From: Bacillota bacterium
Lineage (GTDB): Bacteria > Bacillota > Proteinivoracia > UBA4975 > VEMY01
Assembly: GCA_009711825.1 (NCBI GenBank)
Contig: VEMY01000004.1
Coordinates: forward strand, 40,149-104,148
Length of the DNA stretch: 64,000 bases
Reading direction: 5' to 3'
Below are positions 53,211 to 62,080 of the stretch, piece after piece. The notes below the pieces were generated by a model that saw only the letters and a list, made by a program, of their open reading frames with translations, searched no databases and had not been told where the DNA came from. The position numbers were made by a program, and so were the translations under genes. The first letter of the stretch is position 1. Each line of letters begins with the position of its first letter.

Positions 53211-54530
53211 ATGCAGGGCAACAATCTGCTCAAAGAGGCCGTGGCTTACTTTAGCGACCCGGCCTTTGCCAGACTTATGGGCTTGATGGCCAAACGCTAC
53301 CAGGGCCTGGGCCGCATCGGCGGCACGGTGAAGCTTAATAACCCCAAGCCTGAAGTCCGCCAGGCCATCGGTGGTGTGCTGGGCCGGGACCTCACGGGGC
53401 AAACTGATATTACAGTATCGCTAACTGAATTTGACCAGGCAATCCAACAGACCCGGTTTGCTGGTATTTCCCTGCTAGATATCCTTACCGCTCGGGCCGG
53501 GGGGCAGTTATTTACCAACCAAGAAAAGCATCAGCAAGTGGTCCAGCGGCGAGAAGAATTGCTCTATTCGCTAAAAGAACAGTTCAAACGCCCCAATGCC
53601 CAAGAATTTATTAATCAGCTATTAGAGCCAAATGGTAAAGTACATCCGACCATCAAGCGGGCTCTAAAACGGGACAGTTTTCAAGACGAACTACGTGCCG
53701 TGCTTGGGGCCCTGGAAAACCTGCCCCGGGACAGCAACAAAGAATTTCAGCGCCTGCCTGTCTGGGCAACCAGCATTACCGGCGACCCCCATGCCTTCGA
53801 CACACAGACCAATCAAGGCAAGCTTCTGCTGGCGGCGCTGGAAAACTTGTATCACCTGGATTCAGATACTGCCCCCGAACTGTCCGGCAACAACTTACTA
53901 GAGCATTTTGGCATCGTTCCTGATGATCTGCTGAACTTTGTTACCTGTCTGGGATTAATTGGAGAGACAAAAAACGGCCCCCATCCTGTGTGGACAGAGG
54001 CCGCTAAAGTCGGCACGGTTCTTAATGTTCCCCTGCGGGAGCTCAGTGGAATAACTAAAATCTACCCGGCTGTCAGTCAACTGAAGAAGGTTTTTGTTAT
54101 GGAAAACCCCGGTGTGTTCTCGGCGATAGCCGATGCCCTGGCCGACCAAACTCCGCCCATCGTCTGCATCCACGGCCAACCTCGCACAGCAGTCTGGATG
54201 CTCTTAGACCGGCTGGTTGCAGCAGATGCAGAGATTCTCTACTCCGGAGACTTCGATCCCGAGGGCATTCTCATCGCCCAGCGAATCTGCCATAGATTTC
54301 CCAATCACGCTAAGCCATGGCGCTACTCGCAGGTAGATTACCAGAAGAGCGTCTCCGCGATAACATTGTCACCTAAGCGACTGGCGCAGCTTAAACAGGT
54401 GAAAATCGAGGACTTAAAACCGCTTGCAGCAGCGGTGGCGGTAACCAAAAAAGCCGGATACCAGGAGAAGATACTCGAGAAGCTAGTTGGAGATATCAGG
54501 AGCTGCTACGGTCCTGAAGAGCAAGTTTAG
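53211..54530 (+). CDS. jetD: Wadjet component JetD (DUF2399/TIGR02679), Toprim nuclease
   Basis: The predicted protein has 439 residues. ATG at 53211 is 9 nt after GGGAGG and replaces a GTG at 53202. The C-terminal half holds a Toprim fold with IVCIHGQPRTAVWMLLDRL and the metal motif YSGDFDPEGILIAQ, as in the topoisomerase-VI-A-like JetD nuclease that cuts plasmid DNA once JetABC has extruded it. The N-terminal part is helical. Presence of all four genes in order with intact motifs marks a complete system of the DUF2397/2398/2399 type, usually called type III. Confidence 0.92.
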   Translation: MQGNNLLKEAVAYFSDPAFARLMGLMAKRYQGLGRIGGTVKLNNPKPEVRQAIGGVLGRDLTGQTDITVSLTEFDQAIQQTRFAGISLLDILTARAGGQLFTNQEKHQQVVQRREELLYSLKEQFKRPNAQEFINQLLEPNGKVHPTIKRALKRDSFQDELRAVLGALENLPRDSNKEFQRLPVWATSITGDPHAFDTQTNQGKLLLAALENLYHLDSDTAPELSGNNLLEHFGIVPDDLLNFVTCLGLIGETKNGPHPVWTEAAKVGTVLNVPLRELSGITKIYPAVSQLKKVFVMENPGVFSAIADALADQTPPIVCIHGQPRTAVWMLLDRLVAADAEILYSGDFDPEGILIAQRICHRFPNHAKPWRYSQVDYQKSVSAITLSPKRLAQLKQVKIEDLKPLAAAVAVTKKAGYQEKILEKLVGDIRSCYGPEEQV

Positions 54531-54604
54531 TACTGTCATACGCTGCGAGAGGAAATAGCATTTTGAATAGATGTGGTGAAACAGGACGCCAGAAGCCACG
54601 TAAA

Positions 54605-55030
54605 TTAGTCCAGGTATTCGTCAGAGTGTTCCCGAAGATACTCTTTGAGGGATTTTTGCAAAATGTATGAGAAGTTGACTCCTTCACGTTCAGCAAGATC
54701 ATTTAGCCATTTGGGAATCGTGAGCGTCTTTTTGACAGATTTTATCTCCATAGATTTGCGAAATGCAGGCATCCACACATCGACCAAAGACACAAATCCG
54801 CTATCGTCTACTTCAAGGCTACTGGGCACGCTAGGTGCAGGGATGGGGTCGCCGTCTTTTTCCATACCGTATAAATGCAGCTTTAGAGCATCTTGCGCCA
54901 TCCGCAATGCCTCTTCAACTGTATCCTCTTCTGTTAGGCAACCGGGCAGATCGGGAAAGGATACACTGTACCTGTTGTCCGAATCCGGCTCAAAAATAGC
55001 CGGGTATATATAACGATCTTTAGTTTTCAT
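54605..55030 (-). CDS. Unpaired HicB family antitoxin-like protein
   Basis: The predicted protein has 141 residues. ATG at 55030 has GGGAGG upstream. The HicB partial-RNase-H fold is clear (RYSVSFPDLPGCLTEEDTVE, then EALRMAQDALKLHLYG), with a ribbon/helix-like C-terminus (LTIPKWLNDLAEREGVNFSY) expected to bind DNA. No HicA-sized gene flanks it on either side, so it is an orphan or a regulator. An inverted repeat at 55089 is a likely operator. Confidence 0.85.
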   Translation of the reverse strand: MKTKDRYIYPAIFEPDSDNRYSVSFPDLPGCLTEEDTVEEALRMAQDALKLHLYGMEKDGDPIPAPSVPSSLEVDDSGFVSLVDVWMPAFRKSMEIKSVKKTLTIPKWLNDLAEREGVNFSYILQKSLKEYLREHSDEYLD

Positions 55031-55088
55031 CTCTTCTACCTCCCTGAGGGCCCTGGAGCTATGGTGCACTATATTATTAGCGCGTGCG

Positions 55089-55110
55089 GATACGTGTCAA
55101 TATACGTATC
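55089..55110. promoter_or_regulatory. Inverted repeat, candidate HicB operator
   Basis: GATACGT and ACGTATC form perfect 7-bp arms with an 8-bp centre. The repeat overlaps the TTGACA of the minus-strand promoter, as expected for an autorepressor site. Confidence 0.6.
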
Positions 55111-55201
55111 AATGTGCGTTTTCCTGGCGTGATGAAATAAGAGTGACTTTGGTATTGGATGGCGGCAACCTTCCTAAGACCTCAGCTTGACTGGTATAAG
55201 A

Positions 55202-55290
55202 AGTAGGAAATTTAGTCAATTTTGGCGAATTAAATTAATATCTAATCCCACGGCGCTTTTTGTGTGCCTGGGATTTTGTTTGTATTAGCA
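55202..55290 (+). repeat. Direct repeat copy 1, contains terminator-like hairpin
   Basis: The segment aligns base by base with 57842-57930, offset by exactly 2640. Shared blocks include AATATCTAATCCCACGGC and GTGCCTGGG. The ATCCCA/TGGGAT stem with a following T-rich run resembles a terminator. Confidence 0.75.
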
Positions 55291-55351
55291 TGGTGACTAT
55301 ATGAAGTGGGCTTAGGTCGCCAATTAAAACCGTAATTAAAAGATTTTGAAT

Positions 55352-55882
55352 TCAACGATGAGCTTTACAGTAGTCAGAAAGGCTTGCTGCTGGTAAACGT
55401 CTTTTCTTTGCGAGCATATTTCTCCAAATCTGATTGCCGTGGTTTTCACTAATGAATCCGTTATTATACGCATCTATTAATATGTCTGCTGTGGTAATGT
55501 GGTTTAACTGATATTTTTCTACATACTTGGTAATGTCGCTTAAATTGTTGCTGGCGAGTATACCTCTGTGAACTTTTGCTAATGCAATTGCTGAAGCCTC
55601 ACCTTTGCCAATGACTATATCCCCTGCAGGGGGTGCTATTGCCAATTGGTTATATAATTGAAATTCCTCCGTGTCGGTGAAAATCCTTTGAGTCGTAATG
55701 TGCCCATCTGCAATTAACTTGTCCACTTGCCGCTTAATATGAGGAATGCTCGGATTAGATAATTCATTGAAGACTTCCTGTGGTAAGACTATCCTTCTTG
55801 GATATAGGTTAAGCAATATCCTTTCTTCTCTTACCCATAAAAATGAGGAGATGCAATCGGTATCAAAAAAGAGTTTAGTCAT
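55352..55882 (-). CDS. PIN-like domain protein (putative RNase)
   Basis: The predicted protein has 176 residues. ATG at 55882 overlaps the preceding gene by 8 nt. PIN-like acidic residues are placed as expected: LFFDTDCISSFL near the start, GKGEASAIALA in the middle and ILASNNLSDITKY, which gives the late acidic cluster. Such proteins, as in the DUF3368 group, act as toxic or regulatory RNases. In this operon it would be the effector, and the XRE-ImmA pair the control part. That division of labour is inferred. Confidence 0.75.
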   Translation of the reverse strand: MTKLFFDTDCISSFLWVREERILLNLYPRRIVLPQEVFNELSNPSIPHIKRQVDKLIADGHITTQRIFTDTEEFQLYNQLAIAPPAGDIVIGKGEASAIALAKVHRGILASNNLSDITKYVEKYQLNHITTADILIDAYNNGFISENHGNQIWRNMLAKKRRLPAASLSDYCKAHR

Positions 55883-56630
55883 AAGCCTCTTCTTCCTCAA
55901 AACCAAATACCATATCTCCCCGGAAACCGTTTAACAGGAGTTCCTCATATTTTCCAGTGGAAATTAGTCCCCTGTCCTTAAGAGTTTCTGCTAGCTTAAT
56001 GTATTTCCCTTGCGTAGTGTACTGTTTATGCTCCGGTGTAGGGCGGTATAGCCTGTCATCAAAACCCAACTTGATTGCCGATGAAATTATGTTTGATTTC
56101 ATCGGCTCTGCCGTTTTGCTGTCAACATACCCCTCAATTGATAGCCGCCACAAGATTGCTTGCCTGCTTACCCCAAAATGTTGCTCAATTTTCACTACGT
56201 CAGTGACAGAGAGTGTGCTCTTTCCTTTAGACTTTCCTAGACTGTTAATAAAGGCATTCAATGCTTCATAAGGGGCTAGGAAATAGGATGCAAACATATC
56301 AGCTTCTTTTTCCAAGAGATCTTTATCTCTTTCAAGGTCCTTGGAGCAAACAATGTGCATGAAGTCTTCGTGAAAGTACAGATGGCATAGTTCATGAGCC
56401 ACTGTAAAACGTTGTCGCCCGTAGGTCATGCTTGAATTTATGCCGATAATTCTGTTGCGATTATCCTTAATGCATATTCCGCTGATTCTTTCGCCCATTG
56501 GATAAAAAACTAAAGTCAGGTCTTCACTGCTGTTTGCAAGGGAGAAAATATCTACTGGCGTGTAATTGTCAATGCTAAATTTTTTACGTAAGCTTATTGC
56601 ATTCGAGTTGATTTCAATCTTCTCCATCAT
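55875..56630 (-). CDS. ImmA/IrrE family metallo-endopeptidase (COG2856)
   Basis: The predicted protein has 251 residues, with start ATG at 56630 and a 17-nt overlap with the upstream XRE gene. The zinc protease motif HELCH (H79, E80, H83) is followed by FHE and the third-ligand region LLEKEADMFASYFLAP. A C-terminal winged-helix-like region with VVKIEQHFGVSRQAILWRL lies near 160. ImmA cleaves the ImmR repressor in ICEBs1, and IrrE cleaves DdrO. Here the natural partner is the XRE protein just upstream. Confidence 0.9.
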   Translation of the reverse strand: MMEKIEINSNAISLRKKFSIDNYTPVDIFSLANSSEDLTLVFYPMGERISGICIKDNRNRIIGINSSMTYGRQRFTVAHELCHLYFHEDFMHIVCSKDLERDKDLLEKEADMFASYFLAPYEALNAFINSLGKSKGKSTLSVTDVVKIEQHFGVSRQAILWRLSIEGYVDSKTAEPMKSNIISSAIKLGFDDRLYRPTPEHKQYTTQGKYIKLAETLKDRGLISTGKYEELLLNGFRGDMVFGFEEEEAYD

Positions 56631-56970
56631 TTTCCACCCCCTCGAGCAGTTCTTCCATAAAACGCAGATTGAGAGCAATCTTATTGAGTTCAGCGATTAC
56701 TTCTAAGTCTTGAGTTTCGACTGCATCAGCACGAAAGGCAGTGGGGAGGGGGGAGTAGTTACTGTTTTCGTTAATGAAATAATCAACAGGGCAGCCAAAG
56801 AGATTTGCTACCTTTTCAAGGACATCCAAACTCAATTTCCTTTCGTTTTTCTCACACTTGGAGATATAGCTCTGGTCAACCTGTAAATATTCGGCCAATT
56901 GACTTTGAGTAAATCCGCTTTTTTTACGCAACTCGGAAAACCTTTCGCCTGCCAATTCACTTTTATACAC
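56614..56970 (-). CDS. XRE family HTH transcriptional regulator
   Basis: The predicted protein has 118 residues. GTG at 56970 lies 8 nt after AGGAGG, while an earlier GTG abuts that site. The N-terminal HTH (FSELRKKSGFTQSQLAEYL, VDQSYISKCEKNERKLS, about 13-45) is of the Cro/CI type. The C-terminal half is helical. As first gene of the XRE-ImmA-PIN operon it probably represses the promoter and is inactivated by the protease under stress. Confidence 0.9.
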   Translation of the reverse strand: MYKSELAGERFSELRKKSGFTQSQLAEYLQVDQSYISKCEKNERKLSLDVLEKVANLFGCPVDYFINENSNYSPLPTAFRADAVETQDLEVIAELNKIALNLRFMEELLEGVENDGED

Positions 56971-57133
56971 TGTCGCCACCTCCTATCATTGAGTATATCC
57001 CATCTCTGTCATAAAATAAACCTCCATAGGTAAAATTAATATGACAACCGGCTCAGGTATGGAATTGGGGCAAACAACTCCCAATTGAAATCATCACCTT
57101 CCTCGTCGGAAGTGATGATTGTGGTAAAGAAAA

Positions 57134-57149
57134 AGAGCCCGCAGGCTCT
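57134..57149 (-). terminator. Terminator of the minus-strand lipoprotein gene
   Basis: AGAGCC and GGCTCT pair around four bases, followed on the minus strand by TTTTTC. A separate inverted repeat, AATCATCACCTTCC with GGAAGTGATGATT, lies at 57090-57117. Confidence 0.7.
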
Positions 57150-57152
57150 AAT

Positions 57153-57635
57153 TTAGAAGCTATTAAATGTGGTTTCAATATCCTCCTGTTTTGAGTGTTC
57201 ATCATGGTTAATCATCAGAATGTCGCCATTGATCAAAGCAGGAAAAGTAATTTCCCACATTGTGATTGTGCCCTTCGTCCGGGCATCCTCCAAAAGTTGC
57301 TGAGCGTCAGGGTCGTCTGTGGCTGGGTCAAATAAATAGAACTCCACATCTTCCCCATCTAGCTCAATTCCGAAGCCGTCCACTGCCCCTAACATGCTGT
57401 AGTCTTTTAATGTTTCTTCACCAACGGTAAACCCATGTTGTTCAAAATGTCCAAGTAGGTCAGCTAATGGCTCGTTATCAGTGTTCTCCTCATCGACTGG
57501 GTCTCCATTTTGCGTTCCGTTTTGATTCTGGTCACCCAGGTCGTTTGCTGGTCCCTGATCATTTGAGCCACACCCTGCAATCAACACTGCGCTGCCCAAC
57601 AACACCATCAAAAGAACCGTTAAGACCTTTTTCAA
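57153..57635 (-). CDS. Small lipoprotein of unknown function
   Basis: The 160-residue protein starts with TTG, 9 nt after GGGAGG. It has lipobox LIAGC (Cys22), an Asn/Asp/Gln-rich linker (about 24-58) and a compact alpha/beta domain of about 100 residues. No known family is recognised. It lies upstream of the XRE operon in the same direction but with its own terminator, and within the same pair of direct repeats. Confidence 0.78.
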   Translation of the reverse strand: MKKVLTVLLMVLLGSAVLIAGCGSNDQGPANDLGDQNQNGTQNGDPVDEENTDNEPLADLLGHFEQHGFTVGEETLKDYSMLGAVDGFGIELDGEDVEFYLFDPATDDPDAQQLLEDARTKGTITMWEITFPALINGDILMINHDEHSKQEDIETTFNSF

Positions 57636-57978
57636 ACTAAAAACCTCCCTTTCACTGTCACCTTAACATAGGTCCGTGACACTCCCTGTCCTGATAAAAA
57701 ACGACCAGCATCAAAAAAAGCCAGGTTATATTACCCGGGGGAACTATACGCACAAGTCTTTGAACTACTTAGTCCTAAGACCACTATTCTTGTGTTGGAG
57801 TAATCTTCGAGCTACATCTGTTCTGACCTACTATGCTCCAGAGGTAGGGATTCGGTTAATTTTAGCGAATAGATTAAATATCTAATCCCACGGCATTTTT
57901 GTTGTGCCTGGGTTTTTGTATATATAGCATTAATCCAAAATTCGCTTCAACCTACTGATGTTATCTAGGAGGCTAAAT
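57636..57978. other. Intergenic region with divergent promoters and second repeat copy
   Basis: It holds the promoter region of the minus-strand lipoprotein, the second repeat copy and the start signals of the plus-strand Mcr-like cassette (AGGAGGCTAAAT before ATG 57979). No other gene is supported. Confidence 0.45.
57842..57930 (+). repeat. Direct repeat copy 2
   Basis: This is the diverged copy of 55202-55290, with the same order of blocks and a CCCA/TGGG hairpin followed by TTTTTG. The two copies bracket the XRE-ImmA-PIN and lipoprotein genes. Confidence 0.75.
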
Positions 57979-58563
57979 ATGTGGAAACCTAAAACCGCAG
58001 AAGATCAGCTTCTCTCAAAATATATTGAGTCCGTTCCAGGCAAGTTCTACTTAGAAGTGCCCGTCGGGTTTGGCGATGGACAATCGACTTCTCGAAGAAT
58101 TGATGGCGTTCTGATCCCGGGCGATTCTTGGGAGGTCTATCCGCGTGGGACCGTTTCGAATTCTGAGCAAAAAGCTGCATTTGAGGGAAAGCATATCTAT
58201 ATTCTGGAGGCCAAGCGAGAATTAAACAGGGGGGTAATTGGCCAGGTTCTGGTCGGACTTGATCTGATTAGTAGAGACTATAACCCTCTTTCAGTTAAAA
58301 TGGTAGTAGTCTGCGGTAGGGGACAAGTTGACTTGGAGTGGGTATGCGCACGCAATAATATTGAGGTGTTTATTGGAGATTTTGAGCGAAGAACAACGAC
58401 AACCGCGGCAAAAGACGGAGGAGTTAGAGACGTAAGACAGCCACCTGATTCTGCTAGACTTCGTGCGTTTCAGGCTGGTTGGACTGCAGCCGTCAATGGA
58501 AAATTGTTCGCTAGCACCCTAGAGAAGAGGACCCATGCTAATATGGGCAACATGTTTGGGTAG
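57979..58563 (+). CDS. PD-(D/E)XK-like nuclease protein at the head of the Mcr cassette
   Basis: The predicted protein has 194 residues. ATG at 57979 follows AGGAGG. RRIDGVLIPG followed by YILEAKRELNRGVIGQV gives the D...(E)xK spacing of restriction-nuclease folds. A later KMVVVCGRG and NNIEVFIGD complete alternating strands. No family name is certain. It is encoded 121 nt before the McrB-like gene on the same strand with no terminator between. It could supply a nuclease to the system or be an independent gene. Confidence 0.68.
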   Translation: MWKPKTAEDQLLSKYIESVPGKFYLEVPVGFGDGQSTSRRIDGVLIPGDSWEVYPRGTVSNSEQKAAFEGKHIYILEAKRELNRGVIGQVLVGLDLISRDYNPLSVKMVVVCGRGQVDLEWVCARNNIEVFIGDFERRTTTTAAKDGGVRDVRQPPDSARLRAFQAGWTAAVNGKLFASTLEKRTHANMGNMFG

Positions 58564-58684
58564 ATATATGGAAAGCAATCCAGGGGATTCATGATTTCTA
58601 CCTGGGGAAATTATTTATTGCATTCAGCTTATTTTGATGAAAGTATGTAGGATGTACATCAAAAACCTGTTAGGGAGGGTTATC

Positions 58685-60874
58685 ATGGCAACTTCAGGAT
58701 TAAGAGTCGCTTGGTTTGTTGGCGCATCGTATGGCGGAACCCAAGACCAGACCCCGCGTTTCCTTACCCAGGGAATCTGGGAAAATGGCTATGAAGATAG
58801 GTATTTGGACCTAGTCAAATCCGTTAGGCCTGGGGATCGAATTGCAATCAAATCTACATATACCCGCAAACATGACCTGCCTTTTGATAATCGGGGTCAT
58901 ATTGTATCGGTTATGGCTATCAAGGCGATTGGAACGGTTACAGAAAATCCCGGCGACGGCCGCCTGTTGAAGGTGGATTGGACACCTCTAGCCCCATATA
59001 AGGAATGGTACTTTTATACATACAAGCGAACAATCTGGCGTGTTGTCCCTGATAATTGGATGGCCGAGGCTTTAATTCGCTTTACCTTTGAAAATGAACC
59101 TCAGGATATCGCGCGTTTTACCCAGCAACCATTTTGGCGCGAGCGGTTTGGTGGTTTGCGGGAGAAACAACAGTTTGAATGGACACGGTTTTATCAGGCT
59201 GTTGCGGACAAACTGCTTGATTACAAGAATAAGCGGGATGAACTGGTTACTGGCATACATGAGATTGCCAACAGGATGCATGGTCTTTCCTATTTGACTG
59301 ATAAGTATTCAGATGGAACGTCCCGCCCGCTGAATGATATTTGTCCGTTTACGACAATGGCCATTTTTAACCGCGGGATTACCGATGCCAACAGAATTTC
59401 TATTGCCAATGAATTGGCACGGCTCCTTGACATTGACGAATCTGTACCCGACAGTTTCGATGGGATTCCATTGGTTAACAATCAGAAGTCTTGGTTCTTT
59501 GGTTATTCCACAGCAAGGCAACCAGACGATATCGACAAGCTTTGGAATATTTTCGAGGCGGCGCTACACTTTGCCGATTCCGATGATGAAAATTTGCGCT
59601 CCCGGTTTATCCAGGCCTATAACGAGGCCACCCACGTAGTTGGGGTGGGGTGGAATTTAACCATGGGCCTGTATTGGATACGGCCGTGGAGCTATCCAAC
59701 GCTTGAAGGACAATCACGTAACTACATTATTAAGAAGTTGGGTATTCAGATCGCCGTCAATGGACCCGGAGGTCGCTGTAATGCCGATGATTATCTGGAG
59801 ATTATGGAAACCCTGGAGGCCCGGTTCCGTGAGGAGACTTACCCTGTTCACTCGTTCCCAGAACTATCGCTGTCGGCATGGCTGTATAAGGATGGCGATA
59901 CCGTTGTTAAACCTCCTGGACCGACTGAAAACGATAATGATGATAATGCCGATGCGGATGACGATGCAGCATACCCCGTGGCACCTATCGAGTCGTATTC
60001 CCTCGATGACATTCTGACGGATGGTAGCTTCTTGGAACGTTCGCAACTGGAAAAGATACTCGAACGTCTTCGTACCAAGAAAAACCTCATTCTGCAAGGA
60101 CCGCCAGGGACAGGCAAGACATGGCTTGCCAAACGCCTGGCCTTCGCCCTGATGGGGCAACTGAATGAGAGTAAACTGCGAGCGTTGCAGTTCCACCCGA
60201 ATTTGTCCTATGAAGATTTTGTGCGGGGGTGGCGCCCCAGTGGGGATGGTAAGCTCACCTTGGTTGACGGTCCATTCCTGGAAACAATCAGCGCCGCTCA
60301 AAAAGATCCAGGCTCTAGATATGTAATTGTAATAGAAGAAATAAACCGGGGAAATCCTGCTCAAATATTTGGCGAGATGCTTACGCTTCTTGAAGCGGAC
60401 AAGCGAACCCCCTCCGAGGCCCTGGAGTTGAGCTACAGCCGCAATTCAGACAAGGTGTATATACCAGACAACTTATATGTAATCGGCACCATGAATATTG
60501 CGGATCGCTCCCTTGCTTTGGTTGACTACGCGCTCCGGAGACGGTTTGCGTTTATTGATTTGGAACCAACCTTTGGCAAGCCCTGGCAAGACTATGTTCA
60601 TGACAAATTTGGTTTCGACCTGGATGTTCTTCAGGAGATTGAAAGGCGAATCCGCAGTCTAAATGAAGAGATCGCCTCAGATGCCAGTTTGGGCGCTCAA
60701 TTTCGTTTGGGTCACAGCTATATAACCCCAGCTATCGGTACCACTATCCAGGATGCCCGGGAATGGTTCCGTCAGGTAGTGGAAACGGAAATCGTCCCTC
60801 TCCTCGAAGAATATTGGTTTGACTCATTGGACAAAGCACAAAAAGCCAAGGCACGCCTACTGGACGGATTTTAA
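58685..60874 (+). CDS. McrB-like AAA+ GTPase with N-terminal EVE-like domain
   Basis: The predicted protein has 729 residues. ATG at 58685 follows GGGAGG. Residues about 5-150 (VAWFVGASYGG, GIWENGY, VRPGDRIAIKS) resemble EVE/PUA-like modified-base readers. A helical linker and a run of Asp/Asn (about 418-432) lead to the McrB AAA+ domain. This has Walker A LQGPPGTGKTWL near 472, Walker B IVIEEINRGN, and NIADRSLALVDYALRRRF with sensor and arginine-finger region. McrB uses GTP to translocate DNA and drive the McrC nuclease against modified DNA. Confidence 0.88.
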   Translation: MATSGLRVAWFVGASYGGTQDQTPRFLTQGIWENGYEDRYLDLVKSVRPGDRIAIKSTYTRKHDLPFDNRGHIVSVMAIKAIGTVTENPGDGRLLKVDWTPLAPYKEWYFYTYKRTIWRVVPDNWMAEALIRFTFENEPQDIARFTQQPFWRERFGGLREKQQFEWTRFYQAVADKLLDYKNKRDELVTGIHEIANRMHGLSYLTDKYSDGTSRPLNDICPFTTMAIFNRGITDANRISIANELARLLDIDESVPDSFDGIPLVNNQKSWFFGYSTARQPDDIDKLWNIFEAALHFADSDDENLRSRFIQAYNEATHVVGVGWNLTMGLYWIRPWSYPTLEGQSRNYIIKKLGIQIAVNGPGGRCNADDYLEIMETLEARFREETYPVHSFPELSLSAWLYKDGDTVVKPPGPTENDNDDNADADDDAAYPVAPIESYSLDDILTDGSFLERSQLEKILERLRTKKNLILQGPPGTGKTWLAKRLAFALMGQLNESKLRALQFHPNLSYEDFVRGWRPSGDGKLTLVDGPFLETISAAQKDPGSRYVIVIEEINRGNPAQIFGEMLTLLEADKRTPSEALELSYSRNSDKVYIPDNLYVIGTMNIADRSLALVDYALRRRFAFIDLEPTFGKPWQDYVHDKFGFDLDVLQEIERRIRSLNEEIASDASLGAQFRLGHSYITPAIGTTIQDAREWFRQVVETEIVPLLEEYWFDSLDKAQKAKARLLDGF

Positions 60875-61989
60875 TGTTGACACACAGCCAGGACAAAAAT
60901 GAATCCGGCCTGGTTGGCCGGATTCCAGTTCGCAATCTTTGGTTGCTGATGTTGTATGCGTCCCATCTTTACCGTGATGTTTCCACCTCTAGGACTGCTG
61001 TTGAGGACAACCCTGATGACATTCCCGATTTGGTGGCGGAAATATTAACCCGTTCAGTTGAACGTCGGCTTAGGCGTAATTTATGCTTTGGCTACAGATC
61101 AAAGACAGATGTTCTCAGCCGCGTTCGGGGGCGGGTAGACCTTTTGGCAACTGAACGCAAGCAATTGCTGAATCGGGGCAAAGTGGCCTGTCGGTACGAG
61201 GAGCTTACTGTCGACACACCGCGCAATCGCTATGTTCGGGCTGCTTTGCTGCAGTTGATGAAGATTGTTCGCCGTAAGGACTTGGCGCACCGCTGTCGCT
61301 CTCTTGCAGGGAGTTTGGGCCAATTGGGGGTTGCCGGCGAGAAACCCGCCAGGGCACAAATGTCCGCTAATCGTTTTGGTCGGCATGACTTGGAGGACCA
61401 GCAAATGGTGGTGGCTGCCCGCCTCGCCTTCGATTTGGCTCTGCCTACAGAAGAAAAAGGCGCAATGCACCTACCTGTGCCGGAGCGTGAAATCGCCTGG
61501 GTTCGCAAGCTCTTCGAAAAGGCTGTAGCCGGGTTTTATGATGTTGTTCTTGCTCACACAGGTTGGCGGGTAGAAGCAGGGAAGACTATGGATTGGCTTA
61601 TCGAGAGTAAGACAGCAGGGATGGACAGTATCCTGCCATCGATGCGCACCGATATAATCCTGGAGCATGTCCAAAAGGGGCGCCGGATTATTATTGACAC
61701 CAAGTTTAACTCGATAGTGACCCGAGGCTTGTATAGAGACCAAACCTTGCGGAGCGGGCATATCTACCAGATATATGCATATCTACGATCCCAGGTTGGG
61801 TGTGGTGACCCGCTGGCAGATAGCGCTTCCGGGCTATTGCTCCATCCTTCGGTTGGGGAGATGATGGATGAGACTGTGGTAATACAGGGGCATGAGATTA
61901 GGGTTGCAACGGTCGATCTTGCAGCGGAGGCTTCAGAAATCCGCAAGCAGCTGCTGAATGTGGCAGGCTTAGCGGGAACCACTGATTAA
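60874..61989 (+). CDS. McrC-like restriction nuclease subunit
   Basis: The 371-residue protein starts at an ATG overlapping the McrB stop by one base. An N-terminal helical part (IPVRNLWLLMLYASHLY) is typical of McrC/LlaJI-like proteins, which bind the McrB hexamer. The C-terminal PD-(D/E)XK core has SMRTDIILE and RRIIIDTKF (D...DxK) and HIYQIYAYL. Together with the GTPase it should form a type IV, modification-dependent restriction enzyme. Confidence 0.88.
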   Translation: MLTHSQDKNESGLVGRIPVRNLWLLMLYASHLYRDVSTSRTAVEDNPDDIPDLVAEILTRSVERRLRRNLCFGYRSKTDVLSRVRGRVDLLATERKQLLNRGKVACRYEELTVDTPRNRYVRAALLQLMKIVRRKDLAHRCRSLAGSLGQLGVAGEKPARAQMSANRFGRHDLEDQQMVVAARLAFDLALPTEEKGAMHLPVPEREIAWVRKLFEKAVAGFYDVVLAHTGWRVEAGKTMDWLIESKTAGMDSILPSMRTDIILEHVQKGRRIIIDTKFNSIVTRGLYRDQTLRSGHIYQIYAYLRSQVGCGDPLADSASGLLLHPSVGEMMDETVVIQGHEIRVATVDLAAEASEIRKQLLNVAGLAGTTD

Positions 61990-62080
61990 GAGCGTCTGCT
62001 TAATAGCTATTGACTGGAGGGGCGGCTCGCCCGTCTTTTCCAGACTGATATGATTTTTTAGCTCTAGGGAGGAGGGTATC

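Larger units (their letters stand above)
55031..55351. other. Intergenic region: operator, minus-strand promoter, repeat element
   Basis: It contains the HicB gene promoter (TTGACA near 55095 on the minus strand with an AT-rich -10), the operator below and the first copy of a repeat shared with 57842. No gene is seen. Confidence 0.5.
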
